A DNA stretch of 64,000 bases from JANMCE01 sp963791625 (GCA_963791625.1 CAWBTA010000006.1:1054001-1118000), one strand, 5' to 3'; counted from the first letter of the stretch, positions 17,148 through 26,451 are shown. Notes: generated from the letters alone by a model not told the origin. A program made the numbers and translations.

Positions 17148-17192
17148 TTGAAACATTCACGTGGTACATCTGCGTCGCCCTACGATGGGTTC

Positions 17193-18323
17193 GTGGCACA
17201 AGACCGTCCGGGCGCGACTGAGTTCCTTGCCGCAGGTCTCTATGACCCGTGCGCTCCCACGGCGGAACAGACGCTGGCCTTCCTCGAATGGCTCGTCGCG
17301 CAAGGCTTTTCACTCGATGAATTGCGAGCGGCCGCGGAGAGCGGAAGCCTCGTCGCGTTGATCGGTGACTCCACACGTCACGTTGACGTCAACCTGAGTG
17401 GGGTAGACGTTTCGATGCGTTCGGGTATTTCGATCGAGCAACTCGTCGAGTTCCAACGCGCGGCGGGTCTAACGAGTTTCCCGCTCGATGCACCGAGGTA
17501 TACCGAAGCGGACACTGCGGCGTTTGCATTGTTGCTTGGCGCGTCAAAGCTGTTCTCGTGGGCCGAACTCATGCAGTTCCTGCGTGTCGTCGGCTCCGCG
17601 ATGGCGTCGGTCGGCAGTGCCGCCAACACGCTGTTCCTCCACGACATCGAGCAGCCGCTGCGCCAGGCGGGAGCGAGTGATCTTGAACTCGCGACCCAAG
17701 GTGTCGAGTCGATGCGCCTGGCCAGAGGGATCACGTCAGTGCTTGGGATGCTTTTTCGGTTGCATCTTGATCAGGCCATCGTGCAGTCGCGCCTGGCGCA
17801 GGGCGACGCAACTGAACTGGGCCTGACAGTCTCGATGGCAGTCGGATTCGTCGACCTGGTTGGGTTCACGCCGCGTTCGGCGGCGATGACGCCGAAGGAT
17901 CTGGCCGAACTGGTGTCGCGGTTCGAATCGATCGCCCACGACATCGTGACTGATCACGGTGGCCGCCTCGTGAAGTTCATCGGCGACGAAGTCATGTTTG
18001 TTGCTGTGGACGCAGGAACCGGCTGCGACATCGCCGTTGCGTTGCTCACAACCTTCGGCAGCGACCCGGTCCTTGCTCCCCGGGCCGGTCTGGCCTACGG
18101 CACGGTGTTGACCCATGCCGGTGACTTCTTTGGTCCCACCGTCAATCTCGCCGCGCGTCTGGCCGAGCAGGCTGTTCCGGGCGAAGCTTTGGCCACCCCG
18201 GAGGTGGCGGGTTCTGCGTCCGCTCATCACGTCGAACCGGCCGGTCGCCGCATGCTGAAAGGTTTCGAGCAACCCGTTACGGTCGTCTCGCTTCAGCGAG
18301 CTAGTTCCGTCGGGAAGTCATGA
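17193..18323 (+). CDS. Class III adenylate cyclase with N-terminal regulatory domain
   Basis: The C-terminal catalytic domain (about 170 residues) has both metal-binding aspartates (GFVDLVGFT and KFIGDEVMF), the adenine-selecting lysine in LVKFIGDE, and the N-x3-R pair in VNLAARLAE, so it should be an active homodimeric cyclase making cAMP. The N-terminal about 200 residues form the helical regulatory region seen in actinobacterial cyclases (FLEWLVAQGFSLDELRAA). There is no membrane helix. The GTG at 17193 is preferred; a TTG 45 bases earlier is possible but abuts a DosR-like site. The divergent methyltransferase and the downstream membrane protein give no clear partner. Confidence 0.85.
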   Translation: MAQDRPGATEFLAAGLYDPCAPTAEQTLAFLEWLVAQGFSLDELRAAAESGSLVALIGDSTRHVDVNLSGVDVSMRSGISIEQLVEFQRAAGLTSFPLDAPRYTEADTAAFALLLGASKLFSWAELMQFLRVVGSAMASVGSAANTLFLHDIEQPLRQAGASDLELATQGVESMRLARGITSVLGMLFRLHLDQAIVQSRLAQGDATELGLTVSMAVGFVDLVGFTPRSAAMTPKDLAELVSRFESIAHDIVTDHGGRLVKFIGDEVMFVAVDAGTGCDIAVALLTTFGSDPVLAPRAGLAYGTVLTHAGDFFGPTVNLAARLAEQAVPGEALATPEVAGSASAHHVEPAGRRMLKGFEQPVTVVSLQRASSVGKS

Positions 18324-18415
18324 ACCCACGAATGACCGTGAGTTCGGCGCGGCACATGTCGGGTGATGTTCGCTACGAATGGGATAAGAGGTCTACCCAT
18401 CCGGCCTCTGACATT

Positions 18416-18429
18416 GGGACGTTCGCCAC
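18416..18429 (+). promoter_or_regulatory. DosR-like site 9 (GGGACGTTCGCCAC)
   Basis: A TTGGGACGTTCGCC core with a good left half and weak right half, 76 bases before the DUF5671-type gene. The remainder of the 182-base gap has no other supported feature. Confidence 0.42.
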
Positions 18430-18505
18430 TGGTGGCCGACCTCTGTCTTCTCCACCATGAGACTATGCCGACCATCACGAAGACGTTGGACAAACGGCGG
18501 GTGGC

Positions 18506-20335
18506 ATGGCGACGCGGTGGTATCCCGTGTGGGCGGTCGGGCTGATGTTGAGCTTGCCGTTGCTGGCCGTTCTGGCCTTCATCATTTGGGCGGTAGTGCG
18601 AGCCGTGCGTGGTCATCAGAGCGAGCACGGCGAACGCGACCAAGCCGCATCGGTTCGTCGGTTCTTCGTCTACGCGATGCTGTTCGGCACAATGATTATT
18701 GTGGCCATTGGGGTGGCCGACTGTGGTCGTGAGCTGATAGCCGTCGCCACAACTGCGAATCGTCCTCGGAACAACACGGTCCTGGCGCGAAGCCTGTCGT
18801 TTCTGATCGTCGGCACGCCGGCATTTCTCCTCTTGGTTCGGTACGTACTCCGCCGCCTCATCGATCCGGCTGAACAGCGATCGGCGAGCTGGTTCCTCTA
18901 CCTCAACGTTGCGCTGCTGACGACGCTTATCGTGTCGATGGTCAGCGCCCACGAGCTTCTTGTCGGCGTGTTCGGCGTGCATCGATTTGTTTGGGACGAC
19001 CTGTGGGTCTTTGGTGTGTGGGGTACTACCTGGGCGCTTCACTGGTTTTGGCTCCTTCGCCTCCATCCGCCTGTGAGCGACCTTCATCTGGCGCTCGGCA
19101 GTACTGTCGGTGTAGGCATGCTTGCGGTCGGCCTCGGCGGGTTGCTTGGCTCAAGTGGCGGGCGCATCTACCCGCACCTGGCTCATGGTGTGCATCCGAG
19201 CCAGTCCGGCGCTGCGTTAGGCGAGTGGACGGCCACCCTCGTGGTCGGCGCGGTGGTCTGGGCGTGGTACTGGCTGACGCATTACCGATCGGCACCGCGT
19301 ACCACGCTTTGGCACGTGGTGGTCGTCCCGGTCGGCTCGCTGGGCGGTCTCGTCACCGCGATTGCGTCCGCTGCCGTAATCGGCTTCCAATCGCTCGTAT
19401 GGTTCTTCGGTCAGCACGGCGCAACGACGTGGAGTACGCACTTCACGTTCCTTCCGAATGCCGCTGCGGCTTTCCTCGTCGGCGTAGCCGCATGGAGTTA
19501 TCACCGTTGGGAGCTCCAGCGGGTTGGCTCGCCAGAGCGCTCCGATCCCTTACGCTCATACGACTATATCGCCTCGGCGGCTGGCCTGACCGCCGCCATC
19601 GTCGGCGTAGTTCTGGCCGTTGTTGCGTTCGTTGAAGCCGTGACTCCCGCGCCCCGCACCGGCCCGCGTAACTCTCCAAATCGCACGCTTGCCGCCATCA
19701 CGTTGCTGTCTATCGGCCTGCCGCTGTGGGCACTGTTCTGGTCCAGAATCAAACGGGCGCTTCTTGCGAACCGGTCGGCCGAACTTCGATCTCCGGTGCG
19801 TCGCATCTACGTCATTGCACTCTTCGGCATCGGCTCGGTGATCACGATGGGCGGCCTGATCGCTGTCCTTTGGGGTTCACTTCAAGACCTCCTCGACGGC
19901 AATCTCGGTGGGACAACGATCCGAGATGTCCGTGTCGGCATCGCTCTCGTCCTGGCGGTAGCAGGAGCGGCATGGTTCCACTTCAACGTCTTTCGCTCCG
20001 AGCGCCAAGAGTACGTAACGCTCAAGACCGCAACGCCCGCGATGCACAAGCAGGTGGTTTTGGTCGCGAGCAACGGTGATGACGTGGCCGAGCGTCTTGC
20101 CAGTGGTGGTACGACGGTCATTCGCTGGCACCGAACCGATCAGTCACTGCCTCCGCCACTCGATCCCGACGATGTCGCGTCCAGAGTTGCTGCAGTCGAC
20201 GCTGATTGCGTTCTTGTCGTGCTCGGCACGGATGGCCCGACGGTGGTGCCCTACGAGGATGAGTTGAGGGCTGTTCGACCCGCTAAGCCAGGGTCCAGTG
20301 GCACTGGGTACCGTCACACTTCACCGGCACACTGA
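18506..20335 (+). CDS. DUF5671-type polytopic membrane protein
   Basis: The 609-residue protein has about twelve hydrophobic segments between residues 10 and 495. Repeated blocks such as SVRRFFVYAMLFGTMIIVAIGV (about 50), RSYDYIASAAGLTAAIVGVV (about 350) and VRRIYVIALFGIGSVITMGG (about 430) have the RRxYxY opening of DUF5671 membrane repeats; that family call is from memory of the pattern. A soluble C-terminal tail of about 100 residues (ASNGDDVAERLASGGTTVIRWHRTD onward) resembles a nucleotide-sensing or receiver-like alpha/beta domain but has no motif I can name. The ATG has no strong ribosome site. A USP gene follows 30 bases later and is probably cotranscribed. Confidence 0.72.
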   Translation: MATRWYPVWAVGLMLSLPLLAVLAFIIWAVVRAVRGHQSEHGERDQAASVRRFFVYAMLFGTMIIVAIGVADCGRELIAVATTANRPRNNTVLARSLSFLIVGTPAFLLLVRYVLRRLIDPAEQRSASWFLYLNVALLTTLIVSMVSAHELLVGVFGVHRFVWDDLWVFGVWGTTWALHWFWLLRLHPPVSDLHLALGSTVGVGMLAVGLGGLLGSSGGRIYPHLAHGVHPSQSGAALGEWTATLVVGAVVWAWYWLTHYRSAPRTTLWHVVVVPVGSLGGLVTAIASAAVIGFQSLVWFFGQHGATTWSTHFTFLPNAAAAFLVGVAAWSYHRWELQRVGSPERSDPLRSYDYIASAAGLTAAIVGVVLAVVAFVEAVTPAPRTGPRNSPNRTLAAITLLSIGLPLWALFWSRIKRALLANRSAELRSPVRRIYVIALFGIGSVITMGGLIAVLWGSLQDLLDGNLGGTTIRDVRVGIALVLAVAGAAWFHFNVFRSERQEYVTLKTATPAMHKQVVLVASNGDDVAERLASGGTTVIRWHRTDQSLPPPLDPDDVASRVAAVDADCVLVVLGTDGPTVVPYEDELRAVRPAKPGSSGTGYRHTSPAH

Positions 20336-20365
20336 GGGTGTTCTTCATCCTGCAAGGAGCCGCTT

Positions 20366-22075
20366 GTGTACACCACGGTCACGATCCCCGTCGACACCGA
20401 TGACCCCGACGTCGAAGCCATCGAGATCGCAACGGCACTCGCTCAGCGGCTCGGCGCCGCAGTCGAATTGGTGTCGGTGGCATCTCCTCGTGCCGAGCCG
20501 GCTACGACCGAGGAGCTGGCTTCTCTCACCGTCGCGGCAACGGTGCCTGTGTCCACGCGAGTGCTCGTTTCGAAAGATGTCGGTGGAGAGCTGCTCGGAG
20601 ACGTGATCCACCACCCGTCCTCGCTCTGGTGCGTGCCCACCCACGCCCGATGGGCAGCGTTCGAAGCACTGCTGGGGAGCGTCAGCGAAGACTTGGCACG
20701 CGACAGCGGCCGTCCGGTCGTGCTCATTGGAAAGCGTGCTGTTCGACGGGTTGGTGACGGCGGGGTCATTCTTGTGACGGTTGACCCAAACCACACCTCC
20801 ACTGCCATTCTTCCGACTGCGGTTGAACTGGCTCGCACACTTCGGCTGGGTCTGCGCCTGGTCGAAGTGATCGACCCCGCGAAAGTGCCCGACGAGGCGC
20901 GGTCCGATGAGAGCAACCTGGTTCGCAACCTGGCCAAGGACTGGTCGACCGAAGACGTCGTCATCGAGTTCGAGGTGCTGCACGGTTCGCGACCCGCCGC
21001 GACCATTGTCGACTACGCCAACAGCACGTCAGACGTCGTGCTCATCGCAATGGCCTCCCATGGAGTCCCCGCCTCCGCGCGCATGGTTGTACCTAGCGAA
21101 ACGTTCCGCGTCGTTCGCAGGGCGCTCTGTCCGGTCATCGCCCTGCACCCGCTACCCGGCCTTCCACGATCCGAGCGCGGCATCGTGGTGGCGGGCGTGG
21201 ACCGATTGGCGACATCGGGTGAGGTCGTTGACTTCGCCATCGCCGAGGCGAGCAGGAGAGGTGCGCAACTGTTGCTGCTCCATACCTGGGAAGAGCAGAT
21301 CTACGTGGGGGAGATGGGCGTCGCCTACACGACCACCGGACCAGACGACAGTGAAGAGGCCCACCTCACCCGCATGGACGAGGTGGTCGCGGCGGCCAAA
21401 GCGATTGCACCCGAGCTCGAGGTGAACACCGTCGTGAGTCGTGGGTGGGCGGCGGACATCCTTGTGGACTACAGCCGGATCGCCGAGCTGATCATTGTCG
21501 GACACCACGAACACGACGGCTTCGGTGAGATGGTTTTCGGCTCAACCGCCCGATCACTCATGCGTCGAGCCTCGTGCCCGGTCGTCGTGGTGCCCTGCGC
21601 GGAGCATGCCGACGATGGCGTCGGCAAGCCGGGGAAGGACGTACGAAAAGTTGTCGTCGGCACCGACGGGTCGCCGCTTGCGGATGTCGCTCTGTCCTGG
21701 GCCTATGACACGTGCGCTCGGTGGGGCATAGACCTGACCGTCACCCACGCGTGGGACTATCCGTATCAGGGGATTCGAACCAACGTGTCGGAAGGTCGTG
21801 ATCTTGTCGCCCTCGATGCGGCGACGGCACTACGCGACGCCGTTGCCCGACTCCGTGCAAGCAAGGGCGACGCCGTTCGCATTCACGCCGAACTCCGCGA
21901 AGGTGTCCCCCGAGATGAACTTCGGGCAGAGGCAGCAGACGCCGACCTGCTTGTGGTTGGATCCCACGGTCGCTCGGCGGTCGGCCGAATGGTGCTCGGC
22001 TCGGTCAGCGCATCGCTGGTCGAGCACCCACCGTGCCCTGTCGCCGTCATTCGCGCGCCGTTCGCAGACACCTGA
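20366..22075 (+). CDS. Four-domain universal stress protein (second copy)
   Basis: The GTG start is supported by AAGGAGCC 6 bases upstream. Four USP folds span 569 residues: about 1-128 (YTTVTIPVDTDDPDVE), 132-262 (GVILVTVDPNHTSTA), 268-415 (RGIVVAGVDRLATSG) and 428-567 (RKVVVGTDGSPLADVAL). Domains 3 and 4 carry good G-x2-G-x9-G-S loops (GHHEHDGFGEMVFGSTA; GSHGRSAVGRMVLGSVS), so these two should bind ATP, whereas 1 and 2 look degenerate. It is unlike the copy at 12.9 kb, where intact loops are fewer. It follows the DUF5671-type gene closely, suggesting a membrane sensor/USP pair. Confidence 0.88.
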   Translation: MYTTVTIPVDTDDPDVEAIEIATALAQRLGAAVELVSVASPRAEPATTEELASLTVAATVPVSTRVLVSKDVGGELLGDVIHHPSSLWCVPTHARWAAFEALLGSVSEDLARDSGRPVVLIGKRAVRRVGDGGVILVTVDPNHTSTAILPTAVELARTLRLGLRLVEVIDPAKVPDEARSDESNLVRNLAKDWSTEDVVIEFEVLHGSRPAATIVDYANSTSDVVLIAMASHGVPASARMVVPSETFRVVRRALCPVIALHPLPGLPRSERGIVVAGVDRLATSGEVVDFAIAEASRRGAQLLLLHTWEEQIYVGEMGVAYTTTGPDDSEEAHLTRMDEVVAAAKAIAPELEVNTVVSRGWAADILVDYSRIAELIIVGHHEHDGFGEMVFGSTARSLMRRASCPVVVVPCAEHADDGVGKPGKDVRKVVVGTDGSPLADVALSWAYDTCARWGIDLTVTHAWDYPYQGIRTNVSEGRDLVALDAATALRDAVARLRASKGDAVRIHAELREGVPRDELRAEAADADLLVVGSHGRSAVGRMVLGSVSASLVEHPPCPVAVIRAPFADT

Positions 22076-22142
22076 GCAGAATTCGGGAAAACCCTCGCCA
22101 CGAAGAGTGCTAAAAATGGGGTGACTGATCGGAGTTGCGAGG

Positions 22143-23210
22143 ATGGCCGACGTCGTTGCGAGGAGTGTGAGGTTGCATGGGCCGCAAGCGCTGATCGTCG
22201 CGCTGCTGTTGGCCGCCTGCGCCTCAACGGGTCAGGTTGCGTCGCCGCCGGTACTGACGACATCGCCCGCAGCGACGAGTTCGGATCCGATAGCAGCAAC
22301 CGTTCTCGGTGGCTCCTCGGTGGTGCCATCGGTGGAGTCCTCGGCTGCGCCCGTTTCGACTGAGGCAACTGCCCCCGATGCCACCGACCCGTCGCCCAAT
22401 CCGGATGACCCGTCCACGTGGACGAGACAGCCACCACCAGCAGGCGTCGACGAATACCTCAACATGGGGAATTTCATTCCGAACATTCTCGATCAGCCCC
22501 TTTCCCTCGAACGTCCTGATGGACTCGGTTCACGCACGACGGGCGGTATCTCGGTGCTGGCAACGCCGGCGCTTTCGATCCCGGACGCGGCCAAGAAGAA
22601 GCCCCCGACCATCTCGATTCCGTCGGGCGTCGCGACCGCACCTGCGACCGTCACCGTCACGGCTACCGCCCCGAAGATGACGACTACAAGCACCATCACT
22701 GCGAAACCGGTCGAAGTGAAACTCCCCGACGCCGTGTTCGACGTCGGACGGCTGGGCGTGGTGGTCTCGCCGGGCGCGAGGGTGAAACTCTCGACGCCCG
22801 CCAACAAAACGGTCTCACCCGTCATCACCGATCTGCGGACGCTCATCGAACTTGATCACGTTGGTGCGTATCGGATTGAGGCCGACTACGGCGACCTCGT
22901 GGTGCGCGCCAGTCTGCGTGCTGAGGTGACGCAGGCCAGCGTCATTCGCTTCGCTGATGATCAGGACCACAGTCGCTTTCTGCTGGCTTCCCCCGCCGAC
23001 CTGGACATTCCGATACATCTCTATACGCGTGAACCATCCAGTGCCGAGCACCCGTGCGCCAGCACGCAGGTCTGCTTCCGGTTTCTCTCGACCCTTCCCA
23101 CTGTCCAACTCAAGGCGTCGGCACCCGTTCACTTTGACTTGGCGCGAAGCACTGCGTGCGTGGTGTTTGTCGGGCTGGACGACGCCCCCAAATGTCCATT
23201 CGCGCGTTAG
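22143..23210 (+). CDS. Putative lipoprotein of unknown function overlapping the TIR gene
   Basis: The 355-residue protein begins with a basic N-region, a hydrophobic core (GPQALIVALLLAACAS) and a lipobox ending in Cys26, so it should be a lipoprotein. Residues 30-100 and 140-190 are Pro/Ser/Thr-rich and disordered. Two folded parts remain, about residues 100-135 (VDEYLNMGNFIPNILDQPL) and 195-355 (DVGRLGVVVSPGARVKLSTPANKTV onward), the latter beta-rich and with a short Cys-containing end. I recognise no family. The last 19 bases overlap the start of the TIR gene, so the two are coupled; this protein may be the extracytoplasmic partner of the TIR protein. Confidence 0.65.
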   Translation: MADVVARSVRLHGPQALIVALLLAACASTGQVASPPVLTTSPAATSSDPIAATVLGGSSVVPSVESSAAPVSTEATAPDATDPSPNPDDPSTWTRQPPPAGVDEYLNMGNFIPNILDQPLSLERPDGLGSRTTGGISVLATPALSIPDAAKKKPPTISIPSGVATAPATVTVTATAPKMTTTSTITAKPVEVKLPDAVFDVGRLGVVVSPGARVKLSTPANKTVSPVITDLRTLIELDHVGAYRIEADYGDLVVRASLRAEVTQASVIRFADDQDHSRFLLASPADLDIPIHLYTREPSSAEHPCASTQVCFRFLSTLPTVQLKASAPVHFDLARSTACVVFVGLDDAPKCPFAR

Positions 23211-24985
23211 TACACCGTCTCCTCATCCGGCTCCGGCGACCGCTGGTCTTCGTGAGCTACCGCCGCAACGACCGCGCCCAACAGGCCGAACTGGTCGCCC
23301 GCCTGTTGGAAGAGCAGCTCGGGAAACCGCGCGTCTTCTTCGACACCACAGACATGTCACCCGGTCAACCACTGCGCCTTTCGTTGGCGCTGGCCCTGCG
23401 ACGCTCGCAGGCAATGGTCGTGGTAGTGGGGCCGAACTGGGCGGCCGAGGAGAATCGAAAGCGTTTGGACGACGAGAGCGACTGGGTGCGCAACGAACTC
23501 ACGAGGGCGTTGGCCAGACCCGACGGCGAGGTGGTGGTGCTCTACGTCGATGGCGCGCGGGTGCTCACACCAATCGACCTGCCTGAACCGTTGCACTCGT
23601 TGCTCGATCGGCTCTACGTCACCGCTCCTCCGCTGACGTTCAACGACACCATCGTTGCTCTTGCCGTGAAACTTGAAGAGTCCGTTCCGCGTGCCTGGCC
23701 GCGCCTCGTGTCAGCCTCTGTCGCGGGGGTGCTGCTCGCTGCATCCTTCGGGGTCTACCGGGTAGCGACCAGCCATCCGATCCCATCGATGGGCGGAGGG
23801 GTGAATGTCGCCATCGCCGGGTTCTCGGTCGACGCGGGCGAGGCTGCACTCGGCAACGAGTTTGCCCAACGCGTCGCGTCCTCGCTCGCCGCCCAGTCAG
23901 GTGACCGGGCCGAGGTTTGGGGTCCGGATCGCGTCGGGCATCTCGTGAAAGGCGACGGGGCGCTGCAACTTCGTTGGGTACAGGAACGAGCGAAACATCT
24001 CAACGCCGACGTCGTGATTTATGGCGCCGTGCGTGGCGGAACAAAGGGTGACATCGGTGGCGTGCGCGTCGAACCACGGGTCTATATCCCACCCGACCAG
24101 GTCTCGGCTGCAGGAGAGGCCAGCGGTGACTTCTCGTTGGGTGAGGCCATGGTGCTCGACCCGCGCAACGGCGCGCAGCAGACCGAGATCGCCCGGCAGC
24201 TCACCGACCGGGTAACTCCCATGACCAACGTTGCCATCGGCATCGACGCCCTGGGCGGGGGAGATACCGACGCCGCGGTCAAGGTGTTCACCACCGCCCT
24301 CGACCAGACCAGCTTCAACGCCGTGAGTCGATCGCTCATCCTGGTCCTGCGCGGCGCGTCGTATGCACGAGCGCCGGTCACGCGCACGGTGGATCTTTCC
24401 GACAAGGCACGGGCAGATTTCGAACAAGCGCTCGCCGAGGACCCGACCGATGATCGAGGCCAGGTCGGCCTGGCCGAGTTGGCCTACCGTCGCAGTGCGG
24501 TTGACATCTGCGGCGAGCGAGCGGCTCGAGCCGATGTGAACGTGGCCGAACTCGCGTCGGCTGGCGCCCGCTATGCGGAGGTGCTCGCACACGGGACGGG
24601 ACCACCCGGTGCCGATCTCGGCGCCAAGGCGGCGTTCGGTCTCGGACGGGTGCTGAGCTGCCAGGTGCGCGGTGGGCTGTCCAACGATCTCGCTCGCTCT
24701 CGTCAGCTCTTGCAGGGAGTTATCGACGAGTACGCCCGCGGCAATGCCCGCCTGGCCGAGTTGGCCGCACTGGCCCATGTCGACCTCGGGCTCCTCGTCT
24801 TCCAAATGGACAACGACCCACGCGGATCCGACAGCGAGATACGCAAAGGCCTCGAGATCCCGGCGCTCTTGCCAAGTACCCGCTGCCTCATCCTTCGCAT
24901 CCTCGTCTCGGTGGAGAAGGCCTACGACAGCGCGTTGGCCGCCAAGACCGACGCCACGTTCGGTTCCTCCGAATCCTGCACCTAA
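23192..24985 (+). CDS. TIR-domain protein with membrane helix and TolB/TPR-like extracytoplasmic part
   Basis: The ATG at MSIRALVHRLL is preferred to one 12 residues earlier. Residues 18-160 form a TIR domain: VFVSYRRNDR (strand A), RVFFDTTDMSPGQPL (BB-loop region), AMVVVVGPNW, and SDWVRNELTRAL, whose Glu102 aligns with the catalytic glutamate of NAD-cleaving TIRs (compare WVHKEI in SARM1). A single helix follows (171-188). The remainder resembles the TolB-like/FlgO domain of transmembrane cyclase-type receptors (VAIAGFSVDAGEAALGNEFAQRV, then LNADVVIYGAVRGG) and ends in helical TPR-like repeats (ALAEDPTDDRGQVGLAELAYRR). With the TIR inside and the repeats outside, it looks like a receptor with an effector or signalling head. 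Confidence 0.78.
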   Translation: MSIRALVHRLLIRLRRPLVFVSYRRNDRAQQAELVARLLEEQLGKPRVFFDTTDMSPGQPLRLSLALALRRSQAMVVVVGPNWAAEENRKRLDDESDWVRNELTRALARPDGEVVVLYVDGARVLTPIDLPEPLHSLLDRLYVTAPPLTFNDTIVALAVKLEESVPRAWPRLVSASVAGVLLAASFGVYRVATSHPIPSMGGGVNVAIAGFSVDAGEAALGNEFAQRVASSLAAQSGDRAEVWGPDRVGHLVKGDGALQLRWVQERAKHLNADVVIYGAVRGGTKGDIGGVRVEPRVYIPPDQVSAAGEASGDFSLGEAMVLDPRNGAQQTEIARQLTDRVTPMTNVAIGIDALGGGDTDAAVKVFTTALDQTSFNAVSRSLILVLRGASYARAPVTRTVDLSDKARADFEQALAEDPTDDRGQVGLAELAYRRSAVDICGERAARADVNVAELASAGARYAEVLAHGTGPPGADLGAKAAFGLGRVLSCQVRGGLSNDLARSRQLLQGVIDEYARGNARLAELAALAHVDLGLLVFQMDNDPRGSDSEIRKGLEIPALLPSTRCLILRILVSVEKAYDSALAAKTDATFGSSESCT

Positions 24986-24994
24986 GGCAAAGCG

Positions 24995-26347
24995 TCAGGT
25001 GAAGCCGAGCAACGCACGGAGTGTCTCATTGGCATCCCGAAGCGGAGCGGGCGGTGCGCTGGGCGACCAGTAGTTGGAGTGGGCACGCGGGGTGCGGGTG
25101 CGCACGAACCCGAGGTTTGACGTGACGGGATGGTCGACTACGCCGTGACCGAACTGCGGGGCAACCGGTCCACCGACCGGGTCACCGAGGAAGCCCCACG
25201 TGACCGGAAAGTAGAGGTTATTCCAACGGGTGGACGCGAACACGCCGCCGACATGCAGCACCCGTCGGCTCGGTGCGAAGGTCGGCGAGAACGCTTGCAC
25301 CCGCGCTTCGTCGTTCTGGCCGGGGCGAAGGATGTCGGGCAACGGCGGACAGCACGGCAACTCCCGTTGGATCTGCCGACGCTCGAAATCGACGGCGCTG
25401 TCGGCCATCAGCAATGGACCGTGTGCCAGGGGCGAGCCGAGGGTGATCATGTCGCTGATAAGCCAACGCGAACCGAGCCGAATGTTCTCGTCCCACAGCT
25501 CACCTTGCGCCGCCATATGCCCGGCGGGATCGAGTGTTGGCGCTACCGACAACGCTTCGTAGGAAGCGAGCGCTGGTTGGGTGTCGGTGGAGTCAGGCAG
25601 GCCTCGCGGGAAGAAGCGGTGGCTGCTCCAGTAGAGGTTCACGATGTCGTAGGCGATCACCGAGCCGAGACTGTGCCCGACGATGATCACCCGCTCGTAG
25701 CGTTCGTCGGAATGGAGGTGGTCGAGAAGGTCGAGCCCGCGCGCTCGGATCTTGCTGCGCGCCGCGACGTTCGACGGATGAGGCGACAGGTAACGTGCGG
25801 CGTCACCGAGACTGGAGCGAAGAAAGCTGTTCACCCCACCGCGGACCACTCCGACGACGAACGCGAGTGGGCCGAAGGCCAGCACCTTCGAGAGCCCGGT
25901 ACGCGCCTTGGCCACACCGAAGATCGCAGCCAACGCGAGGCCGGCGATGACCACGAGCAACCCGATGACGCGGGTCAGCAACCACACGGGGCGCATCTGG
26001 GGAGGCATGTCCTTGTAGGGACGTTTGCCGAGACCCTTCAGCCAGTTGATGCCCTCGCTCGGAGTCAACGGCGGCATCAGATCAGCCCAGTAAAGCTCGA
26101 AGAAATCGGTGCCCGGTCTTCCGGCTTCCTTGTCCGACCAGACGTGGAGGCGACGCAACTCATACGTACTGTCGAGCCGATCTTGCGACGACACGTAGGG
26201 TGCCGGTTTGTCGGTCGCCCACACGAGATTGCCACCGAGCAGCCCGTTCACGAATGATCGCACCGACGAGCCCGGCGTCTGATCCCCGATGCCGTGGATG
26301 AAGACGACGGCCCGACTCGTCGGCTTGGCTTGTGGCTGATCATCCAT
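24995..26347 (-). CDS. Membrane-anchored alpha/beta-hydrolase, lipase-like
   Basis: The 450-residue protein opens with the oxyanion strand VFIHGIGDQ (15-23). Two hydrophobic segments (121-145 and 152-170) interrupt the fold as a membrane insertion. The nucleophile elbow GHSLGS has Ser226; the DPVGG motif (Asp389) and HSNYW (His423) complete a plausible triad. The LYFPVTWGFLGDPVGGP stretch is typical of GHSxGS lipases with a late aspartate. There is no signal peptide. It converges on the TIR gene (9-base gap) and is divergent from the patatin operon, with overlapping promoters. A lipid or acyl-ester substrate at the membrane is likely; the precise one is unknown. Confidence 0.8.
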   Translation of the reverse strand: MDDQPQAKPTSRAVVFIHGIGDQTPGSSVRSFVNGLLGGNLVWATDKPAPYVSSQDRLDSTYELRRLHVWSDKEAGRPGTDFFELYWADLMPPLTPSEGINWLKGLGKRPYKDMPPQMRPVWLLTRVIGLLVVIAGLALAAIFGVAKARTGLSKVLAFGPLAFVVGVVRGGVNSFLRSSLGDAARYLSPHPSNVAARSKIRARGLDLLDHLHSDERYERVIIVGHSLGSVIAYDIVNLYWSSHRFFPRGLPDSTDTQPALASYEALSVAPTLDPAGHMAAQGELWDENIRLGSRWLISDMITLGSPLAHGPLLMADSAVDFERRQIQRELPCCPPLPDILRPGQNDEARVQAFSPTFAPSRRVLHVGGVFASTRWNNLYFPVTWGFLGDPVGGPVAPQFGHGVVDHPVTSNLGFVRTRTPRAHSNYWSPSAPPAPLRDANETLRALLGFT

Positions 26348-26401
26348 GGGCGTGCTCCCTCAGCTCTGTGACCGTAACGGCGGGCCGGAGACAACATTTG
26401 T

Positions 26402-26429
26402 ATCGTAGAGAACTTTCACTGGTTCACAA
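26402..26429 (-). promoter_or_regulatory. Predicted promoter for the lipase-like gene
   Basis: On the minus strand TTGTGA (-35) and TACGAT (-10) are 16 bases apart, each 4 of 6 to the housekeeping consensus. It would give a leader of about 50 bases. It shares bases 26423-26429 with the divergent promoter. Confidence 0.4.
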
Positions 26430-26451
26430 GTCGTTGCAATCGTGCTATACC
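26423..26451 (+). promoter_or_regulatory. Predicted promoter for the patatin-protease-MBL operon
   Basis: TTCACA (5 of 6 to TTGACA) and TATACC (4 of 6 to TATAAT) are separated by exactly 17 bases. Transcription would start near 26458, about 90 bases before the patatin GTG. Its -35 hexamer overlaps the -35 of the divergent promoter. Confidence 0.5.

Noticed and set aside
17148..17192. TTG start for the cyclase at 17148
   Set aside because: It abuts a DosR-like site with no room for a promoter; kept as an alternative only.
20290..20303. Possible DosR-like site before the second four-domain USP
   Set aside because: Only about nine of 14 positions fit, and it is inside the preceding coding region.
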